A DNA stretch of 11,916 nt from Campylobacterota bacterium (GTDB lineage Bacteria; Campylobacterota; Campylobacteria; Campylobacterales; JALSKU01): NCBI GenBank assembly GCA_013153915.1, contig JAADDL010000100.1, positions 1-11,916 on the forward strand, written 5' to 3'. Positions 1-6,954 of the stretch are shown here, one piece after another. The translations under genes were made by a program, and so were the position numbers. The notes beneath the pieces were generated by a model, which saw nothing but the letters and a program-made list of their open reading frames with translations, searched no databases and was not told where the DNA came from. Every line of letters begins with the position of its first letter. The first letter of the stretch is position 1.

Positions 1-274
1 CGCCAAAACCGTGGTCTATAAATACTCTTCTGCCTATCGTGGCGGCGGGGTGGATATCTATATTTGTGATGATTTGGTTGATACCCATAATGGTTCTTGC
101 TACTCTTTTCCACCCTTTTTTGTATATTTTGTTTGATATTCTATACGATATGATAGCCCAAACCCCGGGATAATTGAAAAAAAGTTCAACTTTTGATTTG
201 ATGGCGGGGTCACAATGGTAAGGCATATAGAAATCCTCTTTTATCTGTCGCCATAAAGAAATTTTTTCACTCAT
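1..274 (-). CDS. cysE: Serine O-acetyltransferase, N-terminal part (3' end cut by window edge)
   Basis: Makes O-acetylserine from serine and acetyl-CoA, the precursor for cysteine synthesis in the cytoplasm. Ninety-one codons are visible from an ATG at 272-274, and the frame stays open to the window edge. The N-terminal helical part contains the family-like stretch FFNYPGVWAIISYRI (residues 32-46). The start of the left-handed beta-helix acyltransferase domain follows, with IHPAATIG (74-81) and the catalytic-type DHG (87-89). The remaining hexapeptide repeats lie outside the window. The gene starts 17 bases after the speA stop. A GAGGTG that could act as a ribosome site lies about 11 bases before the ATG. 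It is the last visible gene of the minus-strand operon. The family call is firm; the CysE class cannot be judged from the fragment. Confidence 0.93.
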   Translation of the reverse strand, partial: MSEKISLWRQIKEDFYMPYHCDPAIKSKVELFFNYPGVWAIISYRISNKIYKKGWKRVARTIMGINQIITNIDIHPAATIGRRVFIDHGFG

Positions 275-291
275 ATCTTTTCAAACACCTC

Positions 292-2142
292 TCAATCAAA
301 AAAATTCGGTTGAATTATATCAGTTTTTAGATAACTGTTGTCGTTTAGAAATATATCTATCATTTCGCACACTTTTGTTTTTTTATTTTTAGGTATAAGA
401 TTTGATTTGTCTATCTTTTCATATAGCAAATCTCTTATCTCTCTTTCATTATACTCAATATTTTTTAGGATTTCCATAATATTTTTGGATTTTACTATAT
501 TTTCTATCTTGTAGCCGTTTTCGTCTATCTCAACGCTCAATTCCGTCGGATGGGCAAATAGATTGTGTTCCATACCCATAGTCTCTTGATAAGCGCCTAC
601 TAAAAAAAATCCCAAAAAATAGTCCTCTTCGTCAAGATTGACATCGTGCAAAAAAAGAGGATTGTTGATATCAAAGCTTATTTCTCCGTCGCTATCGCAA
701 GTGATATCCCACAAAGAGGCGCTTCTTTGATTTTTTTCGTCAAGCTTATCCAAAGGCATAACGGGAAAATTTTGCCCCAAGCCCCAGTTGTCCGGCAAGC
801 TTTGAAATAGAGAAAAATTTAAAAGATACCTCTCTTGGACTCTATCTTGTATCGACAATAGTTCGTTATAATTTTTATCTTTTAAGAGATAAAGCGCTTT
901 TTTGATGATGAGGTTTACGAGTATTTCGGTATTTGACCTATCCTCTATGTCTATATATCCCAAATCAAAAAGTGTCAGCAAAGACTCCATATGGTCTAAA
1001 CTATCATGTAAAAATTCAAGAGCGTTTTTTTTGTTTATATCCTTATACAGTTCATACAACTCTTGCACCAAAGGCGGATTGTTTTTGTCTAATCTTAGAG
1101 CTTTTTCGCTATAGTCCTTTGAAAAAAGTTCAAGCACGGGTGCAACCAATACCGCATGACTTGCCGCTACATATCTTCCCGATTCTATAAAGATATCCGG
1201 TTCTTCCACCCCTTTTCTTCTTGAAATATCCTGCAAAAGATATATGACATCGTTGGCGTACTCCTCTAATGAGTAATTTCTGTGGTAGCTATTTTCGTTT
1301 TGGGAGTACTCTACCGCAAGTCCGCCTCCTAGATTGATAGCTTTTAGGTTGTTTGCTCCCATCTTTTTAAGTTCGGCAAATATATTTCCGGCTTCTCTAA
1401 GGGCTTTTTTAAGAGGAGCAATATCTTCTATCTGGGAGCCTATATGAAAATGTATCATGGTAAAATGATCTAAGATATCGTGTTTTTTTAGTATATCTAT
1501 AGCGGTTATCAACTCCAACGAAGTCAGTCCGAATTTGGAGTTTATCCCTCCGCTTTTAGCCCATATTCCTATGCCCGAACTATGTAGTCTTATGCGAAGC
1601 CCGATATTCGGTATAACTCCGTCGAAATTTTTGATATTTTCTACGATATTTTCAAGTTCGTTGATACCTTCTATCGTCAAAGTGATATTTTGCCCCATTT
1701 TTGCCGCCAAAAAGCCTAAAACTATCATCTCATTATCTTTAAAGCCGTTTACGGTGATGGGCGCTTTGTCGTTGTTGTAGCTCATAGCGAGTATAAGCTC
1801 CGCCTTACTTCCCGCCTCGAGTCCGTAGTTGTACTTTTTACCTTTTTGGGTCAAATTTTTTACGAAGCCGGGGTATTGATTGACCTTGAGCGGAAAGACG
1901 GCGTTAAAGCTACCTCTATACTTAAAATCCTTTTGTATTTTGGTAAAAGTATCGTATATAAGCGATATTTGAGCCTCGATGAGGTGGGGAAACCTTATCA
2001 GTAAAGGTCCGCTTAAACCTTGCTCTCTTACACGGCTGACTATGTCGATAACGGCGGGTTTGCTTTTGTAGTTTACGACAACTTTTCCGTCAACTATATC
2101 AAATTTTCCTCTCCCCCAAATATCGATACCGTATCTATTCAT
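292..2142 (-). CDS. speA: Biosynthetic arginine decarboxylase
   Basis: PLP-dependent decarboxylation of arginine to agmatine, the entry to polyamine synthesis in bacteria that lack ornithine decarboxylase. The 616-residue length is normal for the SpeA family (fold type III, alanine racemase-like barrel). The likely Schiff-base lysine is K86 in AVFPLKVNQ. HFHIGSQ (231-237), the glycine-rich phosphate-binding NLGGGLAVEY (270-279), and ESGRYVAASHA (320-330) follow. The C-terminal beta-domain carries TCDSDGE (481-487), with the cysteine and aspartate that complete the active site across the dimer, and GAYQE (516-520). The ATG at 2140-2142 starts 3 bases after the hisS stop, so translation is likely coupled. 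Nothing appears broken. Confidence 0.96.
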   Translation of the reverse strand: MNRYGIDIWGRGKFDIVDGKVVVNYKSKPAVIDIVSRVREQGLSGPLLIRFPHLIEAQISLIYDTFTKIQKDFKYRGSFNAVFPLKVNQYPGFVKNLTQKGKKYNYGLEAGSKAELILAMSYNNDKAPITVNGFKDNEMIVLGFLAAKMGQNITLTIEGINELENIVENIKNFDGVIPNIGLRIRLHSSGIGIWAKSGGINSKFGLTSLELITAIDILKKHDILDHFTMIHFHIGSQIEDIAPLKKALREAGNIFAELKKMGANNLKAINLGGGLAVEYSQNENSYHRNYSLEEYANDVIYLLQDISRRKGVEEPDIFIESGRYVAASHAVLVAPVLELFSKDYSEKALRLDKNNPPLVQELYELYKDINKKNALEFLHDSLDHMESLLTLFDLGYIDIEDRSNTEILVNLIIKKALYLLKDKNYNELLSIQDRVQERYLLNFSLFQSLPDNWGLGQNFPVMPLDKLDEKNQRSASLWDITCDSDGEISFDINNPLFLHDVNLDEEDYFLGFFLVGAYQETMGMEHNLFAHPTELSVEIDENGYKIENIVKSKNIMEILKNIEYNEREIRDLLYEKIDKSNLIPKNKKTKVCEMIDIFLNDNSYLKTDIIQPNFFD

Positions 2143-2145
2143 ATC

Positions 2146-3363
2146 CTACTCTTTAAATTTATCTATATCTATAAGATTTTCCTTTTTTTCAACCAAGTCT
2201 TTTACCCAGATTTTTCCCTCTTTCAACTCATTTTCTCCTATGACGGCACAATACCTCATACCGTTTTTGTCGGCGGTTTTTAGATGGGCTTTTAAGCTTT
2301 TTGTGCCGTAAGACACGGCAACTTTCTCTTTTTTTCTCTTTTTATTCGCTATCTCAAATACCAAATCCAAAGCGTTTTCGTCCATAGCGCCTAAGTAGTA
2401 TCCCTCTTTTTTGTCGTCTTCTATCTCTATAAGGTCCAAAAGCCTCTCTATACCTATGGCAAATCCGATACCGGGAGTAGCTCTACCGCCTAAAAATTCT
2501 ACAAGTCTATCGTATCTACCGCCCCCGGCAACGGCGTTTTGAGCGCCTATATCTTTGCTAACGAACTCAAATGCCGTTTTAGTATAATAATCAAGTCCTC
2601 TAACGAGGTTGCTATCGACCTCGTATTCGACACCGAGGTTATCAAGCTTGCTTTTGACAAACTCGAAACTCTCTTTACATTCGTCGCAAAGTTCGCTTCC
2701 GAGTCTTGGAGCGTTTTGCAACAGTTTTTGACAATTTTCGTTTTTGCAGTCAAAAACTCTTATGGGATTTGTTTTGATTCTTCTTTTACAATCATCGCAC
2801 AATCCCTCTTCGATATCCGTTAAAAAATCTACCAAATTTTCTCTAAAAGGAGGCAAGCACTTTTCGCATCCTAAAGTGTTTATCTTTAAAGTGTATTTTA
2901 TGCCGAAAAAGTCCAAAATATCCTTTAACATCAATATGATATTTACATCTTCGTAAGGACTACTCTCTCCGAAACACTCTACTCCAAACTGGTGAAACTC
3001 TCTGAGTCTTCCTTTTTGAGGTCTTTCGTATCTAAACATCGGACCGTGATAAAAAAATCTTTTAACCCCGCCGGCTCTATCGTACTTATTTTGTATAAAA
3101 CTCCTAACGACTCCCGCGGTGCCTTCGGGTCTTAGGCAGACGCTATTGCCGCCTTTATCGACAAATTCATACATCTCTTTGCCGACTATATCGCTACTCT
3201 CTCCGACACTTCTTTTAAATAGATTGGTCTCTTCGAGTATCGGGGTTTCTACATATTCAAAACCGTAGTTTTTAGCGATTTTCGAAGCGTTTTTTATAAA
3301 ATATTCAAACTTTTCGTTTTGCGGAGGTAGTATATCTTTCATACCTCTTAGTGCGTTTATCAT
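2146..3363 (-). CDS. hisS: Histidine--tRNA ligase
   Basis: Class II aminoacyl-tRNA synthetase that charges tRNA-His. At 405 residues it is typical of bacterial HisRS. Visible in order: motif 1 region LRGMKDILP (5-13); motif 2 region FYHGPMFRYERPQKGR (104-119), continuing into REFHQFGVE; an insertion with four cysteine pairs (C166/C169, C189/C192, C206/C211, C226/C229), as in many bacterial HisRS and suggestive of a structural metal site; histidine-specific LVRGLDYYT (253-261); GGGRYDRLVEFLGG (280-293); motif 3 GFAIGIERL (300-308); then a C-terminal anticodon-binding domain. The start ATG overlaps the tmk stop as ATGA (3360-3363), so re-initiation from tmk is likely. Confidence 0.97.
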   Translation of the reverse strand: MINALRGMKDILPPQNEKFEYFIKNASKIAKNYGFEYVETPILEETNLFKRSVGESSDIVGKEMYEFVDKGGNSVCLRPEGTAGVVRSFIQNKYDRAGGVKRFFYHGPMFRYERPQKGRLREFHQFGVECFGESSPYEDVNIILMLKDILDFFGIKYTLKINTLGCEKCLPPFRENLVDFLTDIEEGLCDDCKRRIKTNPIRVFDCKNENCQKLLQNAPRLGSELCDECKESFEFVKSKLDNLGVEYEVDSNLVRGLDYYTKTAFEFVSKDIGAQNAVAGGGRYDRLVEFLGGRATPGIGFAIGIERLLDLIEIEDDKKEGYYLGAMDENALDLVFEIANKKRKKEKVAVSYGTKSLKAHLKTADKNGMRYCAVIGENELKEGKIWVKDLVEKKENLIDIDKFKE

Positions 3364-3956
3364 GCCTTGTCTCCGTTGTGATTTTTTATCTCTTTTACTA
3401 TGATTTTTCCGATATCGTCGATACTCATCGAGGAGTCTATCTCTACATATTTTATACCGAGTAAAGATATAACCTTTTTCATATTGTCTTGAACTTCAAG
3501 AAGATATTTTATGCCTCTATTTTCTATATTGTCTTTATCTTTGCCTTTTAGCCTCTCTTTGATGAGATTTTCGTTTGTGACGAACAAAAAGAGTTTATCG
3601 GGAAGCGTGGACTCTATCGCCATCATATTTAACTCTATGAGCGTATCCAAGTCAAAATCTTTACCGTTTGTCATTGCGTACGCAATACCCGAAATAAAAC
3701 CTCTATCGCTAAAGATGAGTTTGTCTTTATTCGGTTTTATTATCCTGTGATAATGTTCCGCTCTGTCGGACAAAAACAAAAACAGTTCGGCGGTTTTGCT
3801 CGAAACTTCACCTTCAAGTAGCAACTTTCTGATATCTGCCCCAAGCTTCGTTCCTCCCGGCTCTTTGGTGAAAATAGCGTCTTTAAATAACCCTTTTAAG
3901 ATATCAATCTGGGTTGATTTGCCGCTTGTATCGACCCCTTCAAATATCACATACAC
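3360..3956 (-). CDS. tmk: Thymidylate kinase (GTG start)
   Basis: Phosphorylates dTMP to dTDP for DNA synthesis in the cytoplasm. The 198-residue length is normal. The P-loop is GVDTSGKST (7-15), followed by KEPGGT (31-36), the DR-containing SDRGFISG (83-90), and a basic LID-like segment KERLKGKDK (133-141). The start codon is GTG at 3954-3956: the family begins directly with YVIFEGVD, the nearby ATG (3950-3952) is out of frame, and a purine-rich AGAGAG lies at suitable spacing upstream. The start overlaps the end of coaD by 10 bases, and the stop overlaps the hisS start. This suggests coupled translation with both neighbours. Confidence 0.95.
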   Translation of the reverse strand: MYVIFEGVDTSGKSTQIDILKGLFKDAIFTKEPGGTKLGADIRKLLLEGEVSSKTAELFLFLSDRAEHYHRIIKPNKDKLIFSDRGFISGIAYAMTNGKDFDLDTLIELNMMAIESTLPDKLFLFVTNENLIKERLKGKDKDNIENRGIKYLLEVQDNMKKVISLLGIKYVEIDSSMSIDDIGKIIVKEIKNHNGDKA

Positions 3957-4429
3957 TTTATCATCTCTCTTACGGATGTCGGAAGCAAGGATGAAGGGTC
4001 ACCTTCGTGTTGCAAGATGGCTCTCACTACCGATGAGCTTATAAAAGCGTTTTTTAAAGACGGCATTAGATATATGGTATCTATCTCTTTGTTTAAGAAG
4101 TTGTTTGCGTATCCCATCTGGAGTTCGTATTCAAAGTCGCTTACGGCTCTTAGACCTCTTATAATAGTTTTGACTTCTTTCTTTTTTGCGAAATCCACAA
4201 GCAAGCAGTCAAAGCTCTCCACCCAAACGCCGTCCAACTCTTTAGTGGCGGCTTTTATAAAATCCACCCTCTCTTTTAGCGAAAACATAGGTTTTTTCTC
4301 TCTCGATTCGGCTACGGCTATCAAAACTTTATCAAAAATCTTTCTCGCTCTTATGACGATATCCAAATGACCGTTTGTTATGGGGTCGAAAGTACCCGGA
4401 TATATCGCTATCTTTTCTATTTTATCCAT
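3947..4429 (-). CDS. coaD: Pantetheine-phosphate adenylyltransferase
   Basis: Penultimate step of coenzyme A synthesis: transfers AMP from ATP to 4'-phosphopantetheine to give dephospho-CoA. I chose the ATG at 4427-4429, giving 160 residues, the usual family length. It follows a TAAGGAAC ribosome site (AAGGA, about 6 bases before the start) and places PGTFDPITNGH at 11-21. The open frame extends seven codons further to a TTG at 4450, but that start lacks a comparable ribosome site. Other signatures are the nucleotidyltransferase TxGH motif (18-21), RGLRAVSDFEYE (91-102), and the C-terminal ISSSVVR (130-136). The start overlaps the ubiX stop by 8 bases, and its 3' end overlaps tmk. Confidence 0.95.
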   Translation of the reverse strand: MDKIEKIAIYPGTFDPITNGHLDIVIRARKIFDKVLIAVAESREKKPMFSLKERVDFIKAATKELDGVWVESFDCLLVDFAKKKEVKTIIRGLRAVSDFEYELQMGYANNFLNKEIDTIYLMPSLKNAFISSSVVRAILQHEGDPSSLLPTSVREMIKCM

Positions 4430-4967
4430 TTTGTTCCTTAGGTTTATCAACTTTCCATCTATCGTATAAATCGTGTTCTATCTTTAGCAAATCAAACCAT
4501 TTTCCTATCAAAAAGTTCTCCATCTCTTCCAAAGTTTCGGGTTTGCTATAGTAGCCTAAAACAGGCGGAGCTATGATGACTCCGAGCCTTGATAGTTTTA
4601 GCATATTTTCAAGAGCTATGGCGGAGTAGGGTAGCTCTCTAGGAGCTAACAGCAGGGTCTTTCTCTCTTTTATCATCACGCTTGCCGCTCGTGTGGTGAG
4701 ATTGTCGGCGATACCGCAAGCTATCTTTGCCAAAGTATTCATGCTACAAGGTATGATTGCCATCGAGTCGCAACCGAAAGAGCCCGAAGCCAAGCTTGCG
4801 GATATATCGCTATCGTCAAATATCTCTATACCTTCCTCTTCTTTAAATACCGTTTTGGCGTTATCGGATATGACGAGATATCTTTGGATATCTTTCGGGA
4901 GTTTTTTTATAAACTTTATCCCGAGATTTACTCCGCTACCCCCGCTTATAGATAGTGCTATTTTCAT
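4422..4967 (-). CDS. ubiX: Flavin prenyltransferase UbiX
   Basis: UbiX/Pad family flavoprotein. Known members attach a dimethylallyl group to FMN, making the prenylated cofactor used by UbiD-type decarboxylases (quinone synthesis and related routes). The 181-residue length is normal. Visible are the N-terminal flavin-binding SGGSGVNLG (8-16), ASGSFGCDSM (60-69), the hallmark PCSMNTLAKIACGIADNL (73-90) with TTRAASV, KERKTLLLAPREL (100-112), and the C-terminal APPVLGYYSKP (133-143). The ATG overlaps the flgA stop in an ATGA arrangement (4964-4967). The C-terminal tail contains the coaD ribosome site. No UbiD partner is seen in this window. Confidence 0.93.
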   Translation of the reverse strand: MKIALSISGGSGVNLGIKFIKKLPKDIQRYLVISDNAKTVFKEEEGIEIFDDSDISASLASGSFGCDSMAIIPCSMNTLAKIACGIADNLTTRAASVMIKERKTLLLAPRELPYSAIALENMLKLSRLGVIIAPPVLGYYSKPETLEEMENFLIGKWFDLLKIEHDLYDRWKVDKPKEQNG

Positions 4968-5920
4968 CTTATCTCTACCAGTCCTTTGTCGATCGCGATA
5001 GCCTTAAAGACCTTTTTGTCGCTATTTATAACTCTTACTTCGTCGCCGATATTCGCGTCGTTTAACGCCGTAGCTTCAAACTCTACCTTTAAAGCGCCGC
5101 TTTTTATCACGGCGGTCACGACATCTTTTTTTCTTATCAATGTCTTTTTCTTGACCATATACGAGGTCAATATCTTACCTTTTTTGATAAAGGTTTTTGC
5201 GACGATTTCGCCGTCTTTGTCAAGACTCAATATATTTGAGGGAATTTTGTCAAAATCCACCTCTTTTTTTTCGTAATCTTTTGAGGTTAAGATTTTACCG
5301 TTTGTGATATTATTTTTTGCTTTAAAAACGGTAACTTTCGCAACTATTTTAAACCGAAAATATACTCTTAGCGTTCTGTCGTCGCTATTTTTGTATAAAA
5401 CGGCAAAAGTGCCGTCGTTTTTTTGCAGAGCGTATTTTGATACTTCTATCTTGTAAAATTTATAGTTTTTAAAATCTTGAGGAAAAGAGTTGAGCGCTTT
5501 TACGGTCAGGCTTTTTATCTTGATATGAGGATATCTTTTTTTAAAGATTCTTCTTAGCGACCTTAAAATCAAATCTTTGTCGTAGTCGATATAACACTGT
5601 CTGTCAAATGTCACTATACCGCCACTTTTGTCGCTTATATCGATATCGGCGATTTTTTTTACGGCGGATATCACATCTAGTGAGGGCATCTTGTATGACG
5701 CGATTTTACGAGGTATTTTAAAAAGCGGAGCGTTTGTGCGGCTATTTGGAAATATATCTTTTAGATAGACGGTATCTCTATCGATACAATAGTGTTTTTT
5801 GATATCGTATTTCGTGTCGGCAAACGATAAAAAAGTAGTTAAAAAAAGTAAAAAAAAGATGGAGCGGGAAACGAGGTTCGAACTCGCGACCCCAACCTTG
5901 GCAAGGTTGTGCTCTACCAC
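4964..5920 (-). CDS. flgA: Flagellar basal body P-ring formation chaperone FlgA (start uncertain, overlaps tRNA-Gly)
   Basis: Periplasmic chaperone for FlgI in P-ring assembly. The C-terminal half has SAF/ChapFlgA character: TVFKAKNNITNGKILTSKDY (197-216), IVAKTFIKKGKILTSYMV (239-256), then a beta-rich tail with NDANIGDEVRVINSDKKVFKA (287-307). A signal-peptide-like stretch IFFLLFLTTFLSFADT is at 21-36. The coordinates use the only conventional in-frame start, GTG at 5918-5920, but that lies inside tRNA-Gly, so the first 20 residues are tRNA read as protein and are probably not made. Between the tRNA end and the signal-like peptide there is no ATG, GTG or TTG; the codon at the junction is ATC (5858-5860), whose A is the last A of the tRNA CCA. 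The next in-frame ATG (residue 78) would remove the signal. The family call is good; the true start is unresolved. Confidence 0.85.
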   Translation of the reverse strand: MVEHNLAKVGVASSNLVSRSIFFLLFLTTFLSFADTKYDIKKHYCIDRDTVYLKDIFPNSRTNAPLFKIPRKIASYKMPSLDVISAVKKIADIDISDKSGGIVTFDRQCYIDYDKDLILRSLRRIFKKRYPHIKIKSLTVKALNSFPQDFKNYKFYKIEVSKYALQKNDGTFAVLYKNSDDRTLRVYFRFKIVAKVTVFKAKNNITNGKILTSKDYEKKEVDFDKIPSNILSLDKDGEIVAKTFIKKGKILTSYMVKKKTLIRKKDVVTAVIKSGALKVEFEATALNDANIGDEVRVINSDKKVFKAIAIDKGLVEIR

Positions 5921-5934
5921 TGAGCTATTCCCGC
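5860..5934 (-). tRNA. tRNA-Gly(GCC)
   Basis: A 75-base cloverleaf including an encoded CCA. The acceptor stem is GCGGGAA/TTCCCGC with discriminator T and CCA. The D arm is GCTC/GAGC. The anticodon stem is CAACC/GGTTG with loop TTGCCAA, and the anticodon GCC is at 5900-5902. The T arm is GCGAG/CTCGT around TTCGAAC. It reads the glycine codons GGC and GGT. It is first in the minus-strand transcription unit, and the final CCA abuts the flgA reading frame with no spacer, so RNA processing at this 3' end also defines the 5' end of any flgA message derived from the same transcript. Confidence 0.97.
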
Positions 5935-5957
5935 ACTTGTAGTAAAATAGAGGTGAA

Positions 5958-5986
5958 ATTTTATCTCAAATTTTTGCATTTGTCAA
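5958..5986 (-). promoter_or_regulatory. Sigma-70 promoter for tRNA-Gly and the downstream operon
   Basis: On the minus strand a perfect -35 TTGACA (5981-5986) and a -10 TAAAAT (5958-5963) are separated by exactly 17 bases. The predicted transcription start is near 5951, about 17 bases before the tRNA 5' end. This is the best promoter in the window and fits strong tRNA expression. Because the genes downstream are tightly packed, it may also drive flgA through cysE. Confidence 0.7.
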
Positions 5987-6023
5987 CTCTCTTTAGCCGA
6001 AATCTACTCTTTATCGTAAACAA

Positions 6024-6032
6024 ATTATATCA
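6024..6032 (-). promoter_or_regulatory. Possible upstream extended -10 promoter
   Basis: Minus-strand TGATATAAT is a full extended -10 element (TGnTATAAT). No good -35 lies 17 bases upstream, which is common for campylobacterial promoters. It would start transcription near 6017 and give a second transcript across the tRNA operon. The assignment rests on this motif alone. Confidence 0.4.
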
Positions 6033-6128
6033 TAATTGACCAAAAAAGAGCCAAAAATAGTAACTCGGGTGTTTGAATTTAGAAAAATAGACCGTTTAAA
6101 ACTTACTTCTATTTTAGTAGCAATTAGA

Positions 6129-6134
6129 TATAAT
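6129..6134 (+). promoter_or_regulatory. Possible -10 element for the 206-residue membrane protein gene
   Basis: TATAAT on the plus strand with a poor -35 region (around 6106-6111). It would give a leader of about 40 bases before the ATG at 6182. In AT-rich DNA such a match can arise by chance. Confidence 0.35.
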
Positions 6135-6181
6135 AAAAATTCCGATTGGATTAATTAGTCGGTTTAGATTATTGGATAAAA

Positions 6182-6802
6182 ATGGAATCAAAAAAAATTA
6201 CGATACAACATAAATACGGATTTGCGACATCGATATTTATTCTTCAAAATCTTATAGCTATCGTTGTATGCGTATATTTTATTTATTCGTTTACAAAATC
6301 CGAAATTTTACCGGATAAAGATTTTAGTATAGTAAATTTTTTGATAATATGTTTTGCTTTATTTGGTGTGTTTTTAATTTTAGAATTGTTAAAAGCGATA
6401 TATTTTCCCAAAAGATTTATAGTCGGAGATAATTTTTTGGAAGTTGACGGCGTTAAATACGATTTGGACGAAATATACTACAAATATGTGCCGACTGGTG
6501 TCGGTTCAACGCTATTGGCGGCAAAGTTGTATCTTAAGAAAACAAATAAAGAGATAGGATTGTTGATTTTTTCTTTTTGGGGAGGAAGCATACTAAATAT
6601 CACTCCTGAAACTTTTGAGAAGATATTTAAAAATCGCGCATCTATAACGGAGGAGATAGAAGAGCAAAATATATCATTCGTCGACTCCGTAGATATCGAA
6701 GAAGAGGAGAGGGAAATAAAACGATTTGATACGGCGTGGTATATCGTATATGGAGTTTTCATACCTGTAGTTTTAATATTGTATCTTGCGACTAAAGGTT
6801 GA
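6182..6802 (+). CDS. Hypothetical membrane protein, 206 residues
   Basis: I do not recognise this protein. Two predicted membrane helices lie near the N-terminus (about 14-37 and 48-74). A soluble middle part (about 78-150) follows, which begins FPKRFIVGDNFLEVDGVKYDLDEI and reads like alternating short beta strands. Then comes an acidic stretch (DIEEEEREIK, 171-180) and a C-terminal helix (about 184-203). The layout of a paired-helix anchor followed by a small beta-rich domain resembles bacterial PH-like membrane proteins, but that is only an impression. The ATG follows TTGGATAAAA, a modest ribosome site, and a possible TATAAT. It stands alone on the plus strand between the divergent tRNA operon and the HAD gene. 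Confidence 0.75.
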   Translation: MESKKITIQHKYGFATSIFILQNLIAIVVCVYFIYSFTKSEILPDKDFSIVNFLIICFALFGVFLILELLKAIYFPKRFIVGDNFLEVDGVKYDLDEIYYKYVPTGVGSTLLAAKLYLKKTNKEIGLLIFSFWGGSILNITPETFEKIFKNRASITEEIEEQNISFVDSVDIEEEEREIKRFDTAWYIVYGVFIPVVLILYLATKG

Positions 6803-6842
6803 AAGTGTATTTGTCGCATTTAGGATGAATTTTGAAAAAAAT

Positions 6843-6879
6843 TTGAGAGAATAGAAAGGAGGAGGAACTATTCTCTCAA
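6843..6879 (+). repeat. Perfect 12-bp inverted repeat with a GGAGGAGG-containing loop
   Basis: TTGAGAGAATAG (6843-6854) and its exact reverse complement CTATTCTCTCAA (6868-6879) enclose a 13-base purine loop AAAGGAGGAGGAA. As plus-strand RNA this would form a stable hairpin presenting a strong anti-Shine-Dalgarno-complementary loop. It lies about 40 bases after the membrane-protein stop. No U tract follows, so it is not a standard intrinsic terminator, and no ATG, GTG or TTG follows at ribosome-site spacing. Its role is unknown. Confidence 0.7.
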
Positions 6880-6906
6880 TCAATCGGTTATTTAGGTTAC
6901 TTTTGT

Positions 6907-6954
6907 TAATATTTCATATTGGGTTAGGGTCAAAACATCAACATTGAAATATTA
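6907..6954 (+). repeat. Perfect 10-bp inverted repeat in the gap before the HAD gene
   Basis: TAATATTTCA (6907-6916) and TGAAATATTA (6945-6954) are exact reverse complements separated by 28 bases that include GGGTTAGGG. The right arm touches a possible -10 TATACT (6953-6958) for the downstream gene. It could be an operator, with arms bound by a dimer, or the stem of a leader RNA. The arms are AT-rich, so chance is possible. Confidence 0.45.

Noticed and set aside
902..1190. Plus-strand open frames inside speA
   Set aside because: They lie opposite a clear, full-length SpeA and show no protein-family features; they are shadows of the coding strand. The same applies to the other opposite-strand frames inside hisS, tmk, coaD, ubiX, flgA, the channel gene and the DAHP synthase gene.
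4430..4450. Seven-codon N-terminal extension of CoaD to a TTG
   Set aside because: The ATG at 4427-4429 has a good AAGGA ribosome site and gives the standard family length; the TTG does not.
5850..5857. T8/A8 tract at the start of flgA as a phase-variation switch
   Set aside because: Changing its length would not bring any ATG, GTG or TTG outside the tRNA into frame, so a classical on/off switch is not supported.
5861..5920. First 20 residues of the long FlgA frame (MVEHNLAKVG...)
   Set aside because: These codons are the tRNA-Gly body read as protein. I treat them as a likely artefact rather than a real N-terminus, although no better start is available.
6921..6929. GGGTTAGGG, resembling a telomere repeat or G-quadruplex seed
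   Set aside because: Only two G-triplets are present, too few for an intramolecular quadruplex; likely chance.
6870..6947. A 25-codon hydrophobic reading frame starting at ATT just after the GGAGGAGG loop
   Set aside because: ATT starts are very rare, the would-be start lies in the hairpin stem, and nothing else supports translation. Kept only as a curiosity.
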